DNA of 46,010 bases from Xanthobacteraceae bacterium (GTDB lineage Bacteria; Pseudomonadota; Alphaproteobacteria; Rhizobiales; Xanthobacteraceae): positions 1 to 46,010 of the forward strand of contig JARLJA010000068.1 of NCBI GenBank assembly GCA_031291445.1, in the 5' to 3' direction. Shown here piece by piece: positions 7,276 to 15,712 of the stretch. Position numbers and translations under genes: made by a program. Position 1 is the stretch's first letter, and every line of letters begins with the position of its first letter. The notes under the pieces are model-generated. The model saw only the letters and a program-made list of their open reading frames with translations, did not search any database and was not told the DNA's origin.

Positions 7276-7645
7276 CGCCGCTCTTCCTTTGTTGCCTTGT
7301 AAATGGTCTCGGCGTCCCGCAGGCGCTGTCTGACCAGCTCAATGTGTCGCTGCGGGGTGGCAATCCCGCTCGTCGATTTCTTTTGAAAGGCGTGCAGGAC
7401 GTACAGGACGCCCTCGAACCGCACGGTGTAGACGGCTCGGAGGTGTCGCCGTCGAAGTTGTCGCGAATTTCGAGGACCCCGCTGAAGCCCTTGAGGGGCC
7501 TCGCGTTGTGTGGATGATCCCCGAGTTGCGCTTCAAAAAGGGCCTGCCCGATCTCGCCGCGAACGGCTGCAGGAAACGCCTGCAGGTCCTTCCGGCTGGA
7601 GCCCACGAAAATCGCGGGCTTGAGCGATCGCAACAGGTCGTTCAC
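7272..7645 (-). pseudogene. HigB-like (Gp49 family) toxin gene, one-base frameshift
   Basis: From GTG 7645 the frame encodes 68 residues of a Gp49-like toxin: FVGSSRKDLQAFP, then PLKGFSGVLEI and FDGDT. After the Thr codon at 7444-7442 only two bases (TC) remain where the family has an aromatic codon (DGDTYRAVY pattern). The next frame then gives RAVYTVRFEGVLYVLHAFQKK and continues to a TGA at 7274-7272 that overlaps the antitoxin start as ATGA. Restoring one base would give a normal protein of about 124 residues. So the gene is inactivated by a single-base deletion near 7441, or the base was missed in sequencing. These toxins are RelE-like ribosome-dependent RNases. Confidence 0.88.
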
Positions 7646-7649
7646 CCGG

Positions 7650-7680
7650 TTATAGTAATATAACTATAAGCAAAAATCAA
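7650..7680 (-). promoter_or_regulatory. higBA promoter with overlapping operator palindrome
   Basis: On the complement, TTGATT (7680-7675), 17 bases, TACTAT (7657-7652) form a promoter. The inverted repeat TTATAGT-N6-ACTATAA spans 7669-7650 and covers the -10 region, the expected site for autorepression by the HigA-like protein. The predicted start point falls at about 7645, the same place as the toxin's GTG codon, so the transcript may be leaderless. Confidence 0.6.
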
Positions 7681-7703
7681 GACCGCTATCCCCAACTCCC
7701 TGT

Positions 7704-8444
7704 TCACACCGCGAGCAGCCGGCTGCCCTCGATCGACAGCAGCGTGAGATTGCCGGTGGCATAGGCCCCGGTGTCGATATTGGCGCGGTTGGGCAGCAGT
7801 TCCGCGCTGCGCACCGGCGTGTGGCCGTGAACCACGTACTTGCCGAAGTCATCGGGGCTGTTGAGGAACTCGTCGCGGATCCAGAGCAGGTCCCGCGGCG
7901 TCTGCTCCGGCAGCGGCACCCCCGGCCGCACCCCGGCGTGGACGAACAGAAAGTCTCCGCAGGTAAATGTCAGACGCAGGCCGTTGAGGAACTTGCGGTG
8001 CCGGTCCGGCATCGCCGCCCAGAGGTTTTCGACCAGCGCGGTCTGTTCGTCGGCGTCCGGCTCGGCGGACGGAGCCAGGCCATACGACATCAGGGTCTGG
8101 ATGCCGCCGACCCGGAACCAGGCGGCGAGGCGGGACGGATCGCGCAGCACGTCGACCAGGAAGGCCTCGTGATTGCCGCAGAGGAACACGGCATTGCGGG
8201 ACCGCGCGCGCTCGATCAGCAGGTCGAGGGTGGCCCATGAATCCGGGCCGCGGTCGATATAGTCGCCCAGATAGACCTCGATGGCGTGGCTGGCGCGCCC
8301 GCGGGCGACATCCGCATCGATCACCTTGAGCAGGGGCTCGAGCAGGTGGGCGCAGCCGTGAATGTCGCTGATGGCGTAGATCCGCACGCCGTCCGGCAGG
8401 CGCGGTTGGCGTGTGGTGGGGCGTGCGCGCAGGGCCGACAGCAT
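7704..8444 (-). CDS. PPP-family metallophosphatase (serine/threonine phosphatase-like)
   Basis: 246 residues with all metal-site blocks of the bacterial PPP phosphatases: ISDIHG (Asp27, His29), GDYIDRGPDS (60-69), CGNHEAF (89-95), FVHAGVRPG and VVHGHTPV near the C-terminus. Two divalent metals would be bound. Such enzymes remove phosphate from proteins or from small molecules such as diadenosine tetraphosphate. The length and GNHE context resemble the lambda-phosphatase/PrpE type. It lies at the left end of the exopolysaccharide locus, upstream on the opposite strand of the priming transferase. A role in reversing phosphorylation by the BY-kinase is conceivable but only inferred. No strong ribosome-binding site precedes the ATG. 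Confidence 0.85.
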   Translation of the reverse strand: MLSALRARPTTRQPRLPDGVRIYAISDIHGCAHLLEPLLKVIDADVARGRASHAIEVYLGDYIDRGPDSWATLDLLIERARSRNAVFLCGNHEAFLVDVLRDPSRLAAWFRVGGIQTLMSYGLAPSAEPDADEQTALVENLWAAMPDRHRKFLNGLRLTFTCGDFLFVHAGVRPGVPLPEQTPRDLLWIRDEFLNSPDDFGKYVVHGHTPVRSAELLPNRANIDTGAYATGNLTLLSIEGSRLLAV

Positions 8445-8607
8445 TCTCGAGTGACTTGCTCCAGCCGGTTCCGGATGTCGAGACGTCGCGCCCGGTCGTC
8501 GGCGCGAGGCGTCCTACAGACACCCGGTTTCAAGCAAGATTGGGGCCTGTCGCGCCGAATGCCGCGTGGTGCGGGGACGCCCGCGCGTCGCCGCGCCGCA
8601 GGTCGGC

Positions 8608-8898
8608 TCAGTGCGTCCGGGTGCCGCGATTGCCTACGATCGGCGCCGTCAGCCCCGACCGTCCGTTCCAGCCCGGAGCCAGGGCCCGGATCACGGTCGC
8701 GCAGACATAGCCGGCTTGCAGCATCAGGCTGAGCACCGCGATGCTGGCAAGGGTCCGCGAAAGACCCGCTCCCGCCGCGGCGGCGGTGCCGACCAGCACG
8801 CTCGCACCGATCAGGGTGGCCGGCACCAGCACGATCACCCGGTACCAGATCCCGAACAGTGATCCGAGCAGCGCGCTGCAGATGGCCAGCATGATCAC
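8608..8898 (-). CDS. Small integral membrane protein, function unknown
   Basis: 96 residues starting at GTG 8898, which is preceded by GGAG at eight bases. Three hydrophobic stretches are visible: MLAICSALLGSLFGIWY, VIVLVPATLIGASVLVGTAA and TLASIAVLSLMLQAGYVCA, with the last running to a short arginine-containing tail. No catalytic motif is present. It lies 163 bases upstream of the phosphatase gene on the same strand and is divergent from the priming transferase, so it probably belongs to the exopolysaccharide locus. The family was not recognised. Confidence 0.6.
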   Translation of the reverse strand: MIMLAICSALLGSLFGIWYRVIVLVPATLIGASVLVGTAAAAGAGLSRTLASIAVLSLMLQAGYVCATVIRALAPGWNGRSGLTAPIVGNRGTRTH

Positions 8899-9463
8899 GT
8901 GCGGTACTCCGACATTGTCGCGCGAGCATCCGCCGCGGCAGCTAAAAAAGCCTTAAATCGATCGCCGCTTTTCGCGGTTTGTGCGGATGTGATGCGAAGT
9001 CGACTCCCGGCGGCCCGAATCCGACCACAAGCTCGATTGGAGTGGGGTATCGACGCTGCCCGGGCTCGTTCAGACACTGCTCAATCCGGACGCATCATGA
9101 GTGCCGGAACAGCAGATGTCGGCCTGGTCTTCGGCATGTGTCTTCCGAATTGTGATGGTGGCGTCACATGCATCGACGAATGCCCAAAGCGGCGCCTCGC
9201 CGGACAGGCGATGAACTGATTTGATATCGAGCACAGTGCCGCTCTTTTCAGCGCGCGAACGACATCGCCAGAACTACATGAGGTGTGGCTCGCGGAATGA
9301 ACGCGTGCGCAATCGACGCCAATCTCACAGTCGCAGGCTTGTTCCATCGCATTCATCTTGCACCGCGAAAATTTATCTCGTTTTTTGCGTGCACCGCCAC
9401 AACATCGGCAAAAAGCCACACGCACTATGCATGCGCGATCTTGATGATGGGGAGAAGTGGCGC
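8899..9463. promoter_or_regulatory. 565-base divergent intergenic region before priming transferase
   Basis: No convincing gene is seen on either strand. The region separates the leftward small membrane protein from the rightward sugar transferase and must hold the promoters of both. TGTGATGGTGGCGTCACA at 9151-9168 is an inverted repeat with five-base arms and an eight-base spacer, like a stretched CRP-type site. A clearly AT-rich patch (AAAATTTATCTCGTTTTTTG) lies at 9369-9388. The assignment of any one site is a guess. Confidence 0.35.
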
Positions 9464-10900
9464 ATGTCCATCACAACCTACGGCGCTGAAAGCATCGACT
9501 CCGGCTACATGGGTCGTATCGCTCCGATACCGAGGCCCTTCCAGATCCTGCTCGGTCTCAGCGACTTTCTTGTGATCGTGTCGTGCTACTGGATCGCAAG
9601 CATTTGCTACGACTGGTTCATGGACGTTCCAATCGCCGAGGCGGATCTCGCCGGCGGCGTTGGCATGATCGTGGGTGCCGTGTTTGTTGTTGTTGGATAT
9701 TTTCAGTCCGTGTATGTCAGCCATCATCTTCTCAAGACGACCTGGCAGCTGCGCAAGGTCGCGCTCAACTGGATGGTATCGCTGGCGCTTCTCGCCCTGC
9801 TGGCGTTCCTGCTGAAATCGACCGCGAACCTGTCGCGCGGGACCATCGTCCTGTTCGCCGGTATCGGCATCGTGAGTCTGAGCGGATATCGCGCGCTGTG
9901 GCGGATCGGGCTGGCCTCGGCCATCGCCCGGGGACTGTTTCTGAATCGGAAAGTCGTTCTGCTCAGTCTCAAGCCGCTGGATTTCACGTCGAACCGCTTC
10001 AAGGATCTGCGAAAAAACGGCTTTGACGTCGTCGGTCACTACGTTCTCGGCTCGGAGCCGGACAGCGCGACGTGGGACCGCGACATCCAGGACATCGTCG
10101 GTCGGGCGCGGGCCAGCAACGTCGACGAGTATCTGTTGGCGATCGACTGGAACGAACTGAACGTGCTGCAGAAGCTGAGCCAGCGGCTGCGGATGGTGCC
10201 TCAGCCGATCCGGTTGCTGCCGGATTTCACGGTCGCGGACCTGGTGGCGCGGCCGTTCTTCCCGGTCAGCGGCACCATGGCGATCGAGATCCAGCGGCCG
10301 CCGCTCAATCTGTTCGAGCGGGCGCAAAAGCGGTTTCTCGACGTCGGCCTGGCGTCGATCGCACTGTTCATGCTCGCGCCGCTGATGGCGACGGTGGCGA
10401 TCCTGATCAGGCTCGACTCGCCCGGCAACGTCATCTTCCGGCAGTCGCGGCGCGGCTTCAACGGAAAGCCGTTCGACATCTGCAAGTTCCGCAGCATGTA
10501 CGTCGCCGAAAACGGCAACACCATCACCCAGGCGACGCGGCAGGACGCCCGCGTTACGCCAATCGGGCGCATTTTGCGGCGAACCAGCATCGACGAACTT
10601 CCGCAACTCTGGAACGTGCTGCGCGGCGAGATGTCGCTGGTCGGTCCGCGCCCGCACGCGCTTGCGCACGACAACTACTACGACAAGGTCATCGAGAAGT
10701 ATGTGTTTCGCCACCACATGAAGCCGGGGCTCACCGGGTGGGCGCAGGTCAACGGCTTTCGCGGCGAAACGCCGACCATCGACCTGATGGAGAAGCGGGT
10801 CGAGTATGACGTCTGGTACGTGAGCAACTGGAGCATCTGGCTCGATATCCGGATCATCCTGCGCACCGCCGTGGCCTTGATGTATCAGGAGGCCTACTGA
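9464..10900 (+). CDS. Undecaprenyl-phosphate sugar phosphotransferase (priming enzyme of exopolysaccharide)
   Basis: 478 residues of the polyprenyl glycosylphosphotransferase family (WbaP/GumD/ExoY type). It moves a sugar-1-phosphate from UDP-sugar to undecaprenyl phosphate and so starts each repeat unit at the inner membrane. Four N-terminal membrane segments (about 28-145), a CoA-binding-like central domain (160-260), a fifth hydrophobic segment (about 293-316) and the catalytic domain follow in order. Catalytic blocks are KFRSM (341-345), RTSIDELPQLWNV (373-385), GEMSLVGPRPHA (388-399) and KPGLTGWAQVNGFRGET (420-436). The ATG at 9464 has GGGGAGAA upstream; the open frame before it is leader. 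The sugar, often glucose or galactose, cannot be told from sequence. Confidence 0.93.
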   Translation: MSITTYGAESIDSGYMGRIAPIPRPFQILLGLSDFLVIVSCYWIASICYDWFMDVPIAEADLAGGVGMIVGAVFVVVGYFQSVYVSHHLLKTTWQLRKVALNWMVSLALLALLAFLLKSTANLSRGTIVLFAGIGIVSLSGYRALWRIGLASAIARGLFLNRKVVLLSLKPLDFTSNRFKDLRKNGFDVVGHYVLGSEPDSATWDRDIQDIVGRARASNVDEYLLAIDWNELNVLQKLSQRLRMVPQPIRLLPDFTVADLVARPFFPVSGTMAIEIQRPPLNLFERAQKRFLDVGLASIALFMLAPLMATVAILIRLDSPGNVIFRQSRRGFNGKPFDICKFRSMYVAENGNTITQATRQDARVTPIGRILRRTSIDELPQLWNVLRGEMSLVGPRPHALAHDNYYDKVIEKYVFRHHMKPGLTGWAQVNGFRGETPTIDLMEKRVEYDVWYVSNWSIWLDIRIILRTAVALMYQEAY

Positions 10901-10976
10901 CGCGGGGGCAGATTCGCCTCTCGCCGCCGCATCACGCTGTGCGTCATTCCGGGGCGGAGCTGCGATCAGCCACTGC

Positions 10977-11078
10977 GTCATTCCGGACGGCCCGCGCCGC
11001 GGGCCGATCCGGAATCTCGATATCTGCCGCGAGATCGGGATTCGGGGTTCGCGCGTTTCATGCCCGCGCCGGAATGAC
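10977..11078. repeat. Intergenic palindrome (GTCATTCCGG type)
   Basis: Begins GTCATTCCGG and ends CCGGAATGAC, with inner inverted segments (CCCGCGCCGCGGG; TCTCGATATC and GAGATCGGGAT). A second, partial left end GTCATTCCGGGGCGG lies at 10944. It sits between the convergent ends of the priming transferase (10900) and the copolymerase (11181) and could stop transcription from both sides. Related to 129-224. Confidence 0.7.
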
Positions 11079-11180
11079 GGGATGGCGTGTGCCGAGTTCG
11101 TTGACGACAACACGGAACAGAGGGTGGTGGGAGAACGGCGCGCCCGATCTTTCGTGCTCCCGGCCGTCGGTGGCTGGCGC

Positions 11181-13421
11181 TCAGGCGTTCTCGACGTAGT
11201 AGCTGTTGTAATGTGCGCCCTTGTAGGCTTCGATACGCCGGAGCATTTTCGGGTTGGCGCGGTTCAGCACGGCGCCGATGATCTTTTTCTGAAGGCCCTC
11301 GACGCTTCCGATGGACTCGTGCAATGCGCTCCGCTTGGTTGCGCCCCACTCGATGACGTAGATCAGGCCGTCCAGCAGGGGGCCGATGGCCTTGGCGTCC
11401 GTCACCGGCATGATCGGCGCGAGATCGATGACGATGTAGTCGTAACCGTCGCGCAGCGATCCCAGCAGGTTGGCCATGGCGTTCGACGCCATCACGTCGG
11501 CGGAGTTCACCATGCGGCTGGCGAGGACGGCCGGCAGGAAATCGAGACCGGATCCCGGGCTGCGCTGGATGTGCTGATGCAGCGTGCGCGGATCGCGCAG
11601 CACTTCGATCAGGCCTGACCGTGCCGCCGGCGCGAGCTCGCGGGTCAGCGAGCGGCTGTGCAGATCGCCGTCGATCAGGAGCGTCCGGTGCCCGGTGAGG
11701 GCGGTCAGGTGGGCGAAGTTCGCCGCCACCGTGGTCTTGCCCTCCTTCGGCAGGGAGGAGATGATTCCGATCACCTTGACCTCGCGCGTCATGCGCGTGA
11801 CGTCGATCGATACCTTGATGTTGCGCAGCGTCTCGGCGAAGCGCGAGAACGGAAAATCGACCACGTAGCGCGATACCCGCGGGCGCCGTCGGGGGGTGGC
11901 TGCGGTCGCGCCCAGCGCGACGGGCCAGCGCAGGCCCAGCTTCGGGGGCGCCATGTCGGGCAGGATGCCGAGGCATTTGATGCCGAGGTCGTCCTCGACG
12001 TCGCTCGCGGTGCGGAACACGTCGCTCAGGAATTCCAGCGAGAACGCGGTCCCGAGGCCGAAGAAGAAGCCGCCGATCAGCCCGCCGATCAGGACCAGCA
12101 GGGTCTTCGGCGAGCTTTTGCGGTCCGGCTTCACCGCGGTGCTGATCAGACGGGCTTCGCTGACGGGGAAGCTCTCCTTCTGCGTCGCCTGCTGCAGCTT
12201 GTCGAGGAAGTTGTTGTAGAGATTGCGATAGGTGTCGGCGGCGCTTTCCAGGTTGCGCAGCTTGACCTGGGCCTGCCCGGTCCCGGCGGCCTGCGCCACC
12301 ATGGTGTTGACGTCGTTTTCCAGCGAGGCTTCCCGGCTCCTGGCGATCTCGTACTCGCTGCGGTAGGAGTCGGCGATGCGCCTGACCTCGTCGGCGATGG
12401 ACTTGCGCAACTCCTCCATGCGGTTGGCCAGATTGACCGTGGCCTGGTGGGTCTTGCCATATTTGCTCGACCATTCGGCGTACTGCGCGGCGATATCGAG
12501 ATACTGGGCCCGCAGCCGGGTAATCACCGGATTGTTGAGGGCGTCGGTGACCGTCGGCTGCGACAGGTCCTTGTCGGTGATGGCGGTGACGCGGTCCAGC
12601 CGGGCCTTGGCCTCGGCGGTGGTGGCACGGGCCTGAACCAGCTGGGTGTTGACGTCGCTGAGCTGCTGCTCGTTCATCAGGCCGCGGCTGGTGCCGACGA
12701 TGTTGTTCTGGGCCTTGAAGGTCTGGACCGCGCGATCGGCCTCGGTGGCCTGGTCGCGCAGCTCGGCGCTGCGCTGCTGGAGCCATTCGCTCGCCCGCTT
12801 GGTCGCCTGGTACTTGGCTTCGAGCGCGCCGACCATGTAGGCGTCGGCGATGGCGTTGGTGATCCGGGCCGCCTTGTCGGGGGCGATCGAGCGGAAGCTG
12901 ACCGCGAGCACATAGGTGGTGAGTATGCGCTCGACCTTGAGGTTCTTCTGCACCGCCTCCACGGCGCCGTGCTCGAGCTTCTCGTTCGACGGCGGTCCGT
13001 CGTCGCCGAACAGCAGCGCAAACGGACGCATCAGCGCGGCGATGATACCGCCGGAGCCGGTGAATTCGGAGTCGTGGGCAAGATCGAGCTTTCGCACCAC
13101 CGACAGGATCAGGTCGTCGGAATTGAGGATCTCCACCTGGCTGTCGACGAAGCCGGTATCGATCAGCGTACTCGGGGCGCCGGTGTCCCGGTCGGCGACC
13201 TGGGCCTGCCGGGTGTCGACCAGAATACGGGCCGAGGCGGTGTACATCGGCGTCGCCGTGAGCAGGTAGAGAACGACCAGAACCATGATCCCGCCCATGA
13301 CGGCCAGGATCAACGGCCATTGCCGGCGCAGGATGACGAGAACATGCTCCGCCGTGAGGGCGCTGCCGATGCCGCCGCCGGGCTTTTGAAGGACCTGAAA
13401 TTCGTCGCGCGGTTGATACAT
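11181..13421 (-). CDS. Wzz-type copolymerase fused to BY-kinase (Wzc/ExoP-like)
   Basis: 746 residues. It controls chain length and export in Wzx/Wzy pathways by cycling autophosphorylation. An N-terminal Wzz domain has a membrane segment around residues 30-50 (LILAVMGGIMVLVVLYLL) and ARILVDTR after it. A long coiled-coil periplasmic part follows, with a second membrane helix (about 470-490, LLVLIGGLIGGFFFGLG). The kinase domain has a Walker A-like SSLPKEGKTT (555-564), Walker A' LLIDGDLHSR (581-590) and Walker B YIVIDLAP (662-669). The C-terminal tyrosine cluster is Y733, Y738, Y741 and Y742. The ATG at 13421 lies nine bases after the preceding gene; a TTG at 13433 is an alternative. The two-domain fusion resembles ExoP/Wzc. 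Confidence 0.93.
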   Translation of the reverse strand: MYQPRDEFQVLQKPGGGIGSALTAEHVLVILRRQWPLILAVMGGIMVLVVLYLLTATPMYTASARILVDTRQAQVADRDTGAPSTLIDTGFVDSQVEILNSDDLILSVVRKLDLAHDSEFTGSGGIIAALMRPFALLFGDDGPPSNEKLEHGAVEAVQKNLKVERILTTYVLAVSFRSIAPDKAARITNAIADAYMVGALEAKYQATKRASEWLQQRSAELRDQATEADRAVQTFKAQNNIVGTSRGLMNEQQLSDVNTQLVQARATTAEAKARLDRVTAITDKDLSQPTVTDALNNPVITRLRAQYLDIAAQYAEWSSKYGKTHQATVNLANRMEELRKSIADEVRRIADSYRSEYEIARSREASLENDVNTMVAQAAGTGQAQVKLRNLESAADTYRNLYNNFLDKLQQATQKESFPVSEARLISTAVKPDRKSSPKTLLVLIGGLIGGFFFGLGTAFSLEFLSDVFRTASDVEDDLGIKCLGILPDMAPPKLGLRWPVALGATAATPRRRPRVSRYVVDFPFSRFAETLRNIKVSIDVTRMTREVKVIGIISSLPKEGKTTVAANFAHLTALTGHRTLLIDGDLHSRSLTRELAPAARSGLIEVLRDPRTLHQHIQRSPGSGLDFLPAVLASRMVNSADVMASNAMANLLGSLRDGYDYIVIDLAPIMPVTDAKAIGPLLDGLIYVIEWGATKRSALHESIGSVEGLQKKIIGAVLNRANPKMLRRIEAYKGAHYNSYYVENA

Positions 13422-13429
13422 TTGTACGT

Positions 13430-14044
13430 TCAATTGGGGGGCTTTTCCTCGGGGATCGAATCGGTCGAAAGCGGAAGCGCAATCTCGGCGCCGGGATCGG
13501 CAAGTTCCGTATTCCATTGGCCCGTGAACAGGTGGTCTTTCCGCGCCGGGGCGCTGGCCCGTTTCGACCGCGGCGTCGACGGCGCGAATTCGGGTTGCTC
13601 GGTCGCGGCGACATAGCCGGCAGAGACTGTGGCGTCATCGAGCTGGCGGACGAAATCCTCGACGCGACGGGCGACCTCGGGGTGCTGGGCCAGGTTGCAC
13701 TGGAGCACCGCGCGGCGAAGTCCGGCTCCGATCGCCGGCTTGTCCTCGGTCGCGATCTCGCCGAGCAGCTTGCGCAGCGCCGGCAGCACCGATGGGTCAC
13801 TCTCCACGAAAGCGGCGATCTTGTTTTCGATCCTGCGCTTGTCATTCCGCATCGCGCGGAACACCGACGAGGAGTCCGCCTTGAACATTTCGGTCTCGGC
13901 GGCCGGGGTGCGCTGGTCGAAGGGGAGGCACTGCGTCAGGCAGGCGCCGGCCCAGAACGGCAGCGTGAGCGCGCCGACCGCAACCGCCGCGGCATATTGA
14001 AGCCACTTTCGTCGACGGCCGCCGGGGATCGTCAGTTCGAGCAC
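13430..14044 (-). CDS. Membrane-anchored hypothetical protein upstream of copolymerase
   Basis: 204 residues from GTG 14044, which has GAGGAATT upstream; the frame stays open to 14113, so a longer form is possible. A basic stretch (GGRRRKW) precedes one membrane helix (about 15-34), and the rest is probably periplasmic. It contains a helical region with KRRIENKIAAFVESDPSVLPALRKLL and paired cysteines near 35-39, and ends in a proline/acid-rich tail. No family was recognised. It lies nine bases before the Wzc-like gene on the same strand, which suggests co-translation and a role in copolymerase assembly or control (inference). Confidence 0.7.
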   Translation of the reverse strand: MLELTIPGGRRRKWLQYAAAVAVGALTLPFWAGACLTQCLPFDQRTPAAETEMFKADSSSVFRAMRNDKRRIENKIAAFVESDPSVLPALRKLLGEIATEDKPAIGAGLRRAVLQCNLAQHPEVARRVEDFVRQLDDATVSAGYVAATEQPEFAPSTPRSKRASAPARKDHLFTGQWNTELADPGAEIALPLSTDSIPEEKPPN

Positions 14045-14247
14045 TGTTGCAATTCCTCGAACGCGCGTTGGGCAAGAGATGCGGATCACCTTTGTGGCCA
14101 ACGACTGTGTCAAATTCTTGTGCGATGCAAAATGTCACCGGCACGATGCGTCAAGCTGCGGGTCGATGGAAAGTTCACCGCGCGATGCAGAGACTTTGCA
14201 GGCAACCTGCCGATGTTCTGAGCAGGATGCCGATGAATTTCCGCGCT

Positions 14248-15402
14248 CTATGCCGCGGACGGCTCCGTCACGCTGGGGATCGGCTTCGGCGCGTTCTGCA
14301 CGAACCGCTTCAGCTTCAGTGTCGGCTTTTCGATGACATGCCAGGAGAACAGCGCGACGCAGAAGGTAATGGGAACCGCGAGGCAAAACACCACGAGCCA
14401 CGATCGGGCATTGGGAAGGAATTCGACGATCGCCTGCTGAATTGGAAATGCGTAGAGGTAAAGCCCGTAGGAGTAGTCGCCGTTCTGCAGGAACGCGACG
14501 CGCGGCAGCTTCATCATGCCGAGGTACAACATGATGTAGACGTTGGCGAGCGGCAACGCGATGAATGTGGTCTGCGGAATCAGCGCCAGCACGTAGGAGC
14601 CGATCACGGACAGTGCGAACAGCCACGGGTTGACCACGATCCTGTCGCGCCAGTGGAACACGACAAGTCCGGTCAGGAAGTAGTAGACCAGAACCTGCCC
14701 GGGATAGATGCCGATCAGCTCGAAGCGGCCGGTGAAGAGGTTGTAGGCGCCAAGCACCGCGGTGGCCAGCAGCCACAGCACGGTGACTTTCCAGCGGGAA
14801 TAGACGAAGCCGAACCACATCAGGCCGGCCATCATCACGTAGCACAGAAGCTCGGGATGCAAGGTCCACAGGCTGCGGTTGACGATGCCCTGTGACGGGT
14901 TCTGCTCGAACACGCCCGGCAGCTCGAAGTGGATCCAGCCGACGATATTGCCGAAATACCTCAGGAATCTGGCATCGGTGAAATAGCTCTGCCACGGCAG
15001 CGTCGTCAACAATGGCCCCAGGATCAGGGCCGAGAGGCTGATCTCGACCGCCAGCGCGGGAAAAATCCGTAACGCGCGAAAGGTGAGAAAGACCCGGAGG
15101 CTGCGTGACCGCAGCGCGCTGCCGCAGACCAGAAAGCCGCTGAGGCCGAAAAACACCGGTAGTGTCGCAGCCCAGATCGGATGCGACCACCCGGTCGCGA
15201 GGAAATCCGAGGCCGGAACTCCATAGGCGGTGTGAAAGCTGTGAAGCAGGATGACCAGCAGCGAGAGCGCGATCCGCAGCAGATCGAAGCCGGGTCCGCC
15301 GCCGCCATGGGCGTCCATCCGTTCCTTGACGGTCGGGCCCGAGAGCCACCGCACGATCGGCCGTCGAGCCGTTTGATCCATCGCAAACCCTCGCGCTCTC
15401 AT
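14248..15402 (-). CDS. Acyltransferase family 3 membrane protein (OafA/ExoZ-like)
   Basis: 384 residues of the acyltransferase_3 superfamily, ten-helix membrane proteins that add acetyl or other acyl groups to sugars. The first helix begins GPGFDLLRIALSLLVILLHSF, with the active histidine in LLHSFHTAYG. VFFGLSGFLVCGSALR and FRALRIFPAL are the next signature blocks, and SLWTLHPELLCYVMMAG carries the conserved W-x-L-x-x-E pattern. The tail IEKPTLKL matches the usual end. No C-terminal SGNH domain is present. It probably decorates the exopolysaccharide. It is transcribed leftward toward the Wzc gene, with 203 bases between. Confidence 0.9.
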   Translation of the reverse strand: MRARGFAMDQTARRPIVRWLSGPTVKERMDAHGGGGPGFDLLRIALSLLVILLHSFHTAYGVPASDFLATGWSHPIWAATLPVFFGLSGFLVCGSALRSRSLRVFLTFRALRIFPALAVEISLSALILGPLLTTLPWQSYFTDARFLRYFGNIVGWIHFELPGVFEQNPSQGIVNRSLWTLHPELLCYVMMAGLMWFGFVYSRWKVTVLWLLATAVLGAYNLFTGRFELIGIYPGQVLVYYFLTGLVVFHWRDRIVVNPWLFALSVIGSYVLALIPQTTFIALPLANVYIMLYLGMMKLPRVAFLQNGDYSYGLYLYAFPIQQAIVEFLPNARSWLVVFCLAVPITFCVALFSWHVIEKPTLKLKRFVQNAPKPIPSVTEPSAA

Positions 15403-15427
15403 GGATGATCCTCGTGCGCCATTGTTG

Positions 15428-15666
15428 TCAACTCAAACCGCCATCGTACTGCGCGCGTAAATGCGGCATCGCCGTGATGAAATCCTGGGCGTCCGGCGCG
15501 TTGTCGATGCACGTGTCCACGTTCCGAACATCCTCGCGCGGGTGGCCATGATCGAGCCATCTTGCGTCGACAAGATCCCGCTGACGATGGCCGCGATTTT
15601 CGTCGCGTCGTCGAACCATGCCGCCGGGTGGAGCTTGTAGCGACGCGGAACCGCTCGACACCGCAT
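15428..15666 (-). pseudogene. Possible frameshifted small-gene remnant in 310-base gap
   Basis: This gap holds no intact gene. From ATG 15666 a frame with strong G/C third positions encodes RYKLHPAAWFDDATKIAAIV and then STQDGSIMATRAR. In the frame one base off, codons with the same bias give EDVRNVDTCIDNAPDAQDF and then AMPHLRAQYDGGLS, ending at TGA 15430-15428. One indel near 15535 would join them into about 79 residues. No family was recognised. The alternative is chance open frames. Confidence 0.3.
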
Positions 15667-15712
15667 TGACGATAAACCAATCGACGATGGGCCAAGGGAC
15701 GATGGACCAGAC

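Noticed and set aside
8899-9425. Two opposing open frames of about 106 and 114 codons before the priming transferase
   Set aside because: No ribosome-binding sites, no coding bias and no recognisable motifs; they overlap each other.
10978-13845. Leftward open frame of 955 codons overlapping the copolymerase
   Set aside because: Out-of-frame shadow with Arg/Pro/Ser-rich sequence; the copolymerase frame contains the Wzz and kinase motifs.
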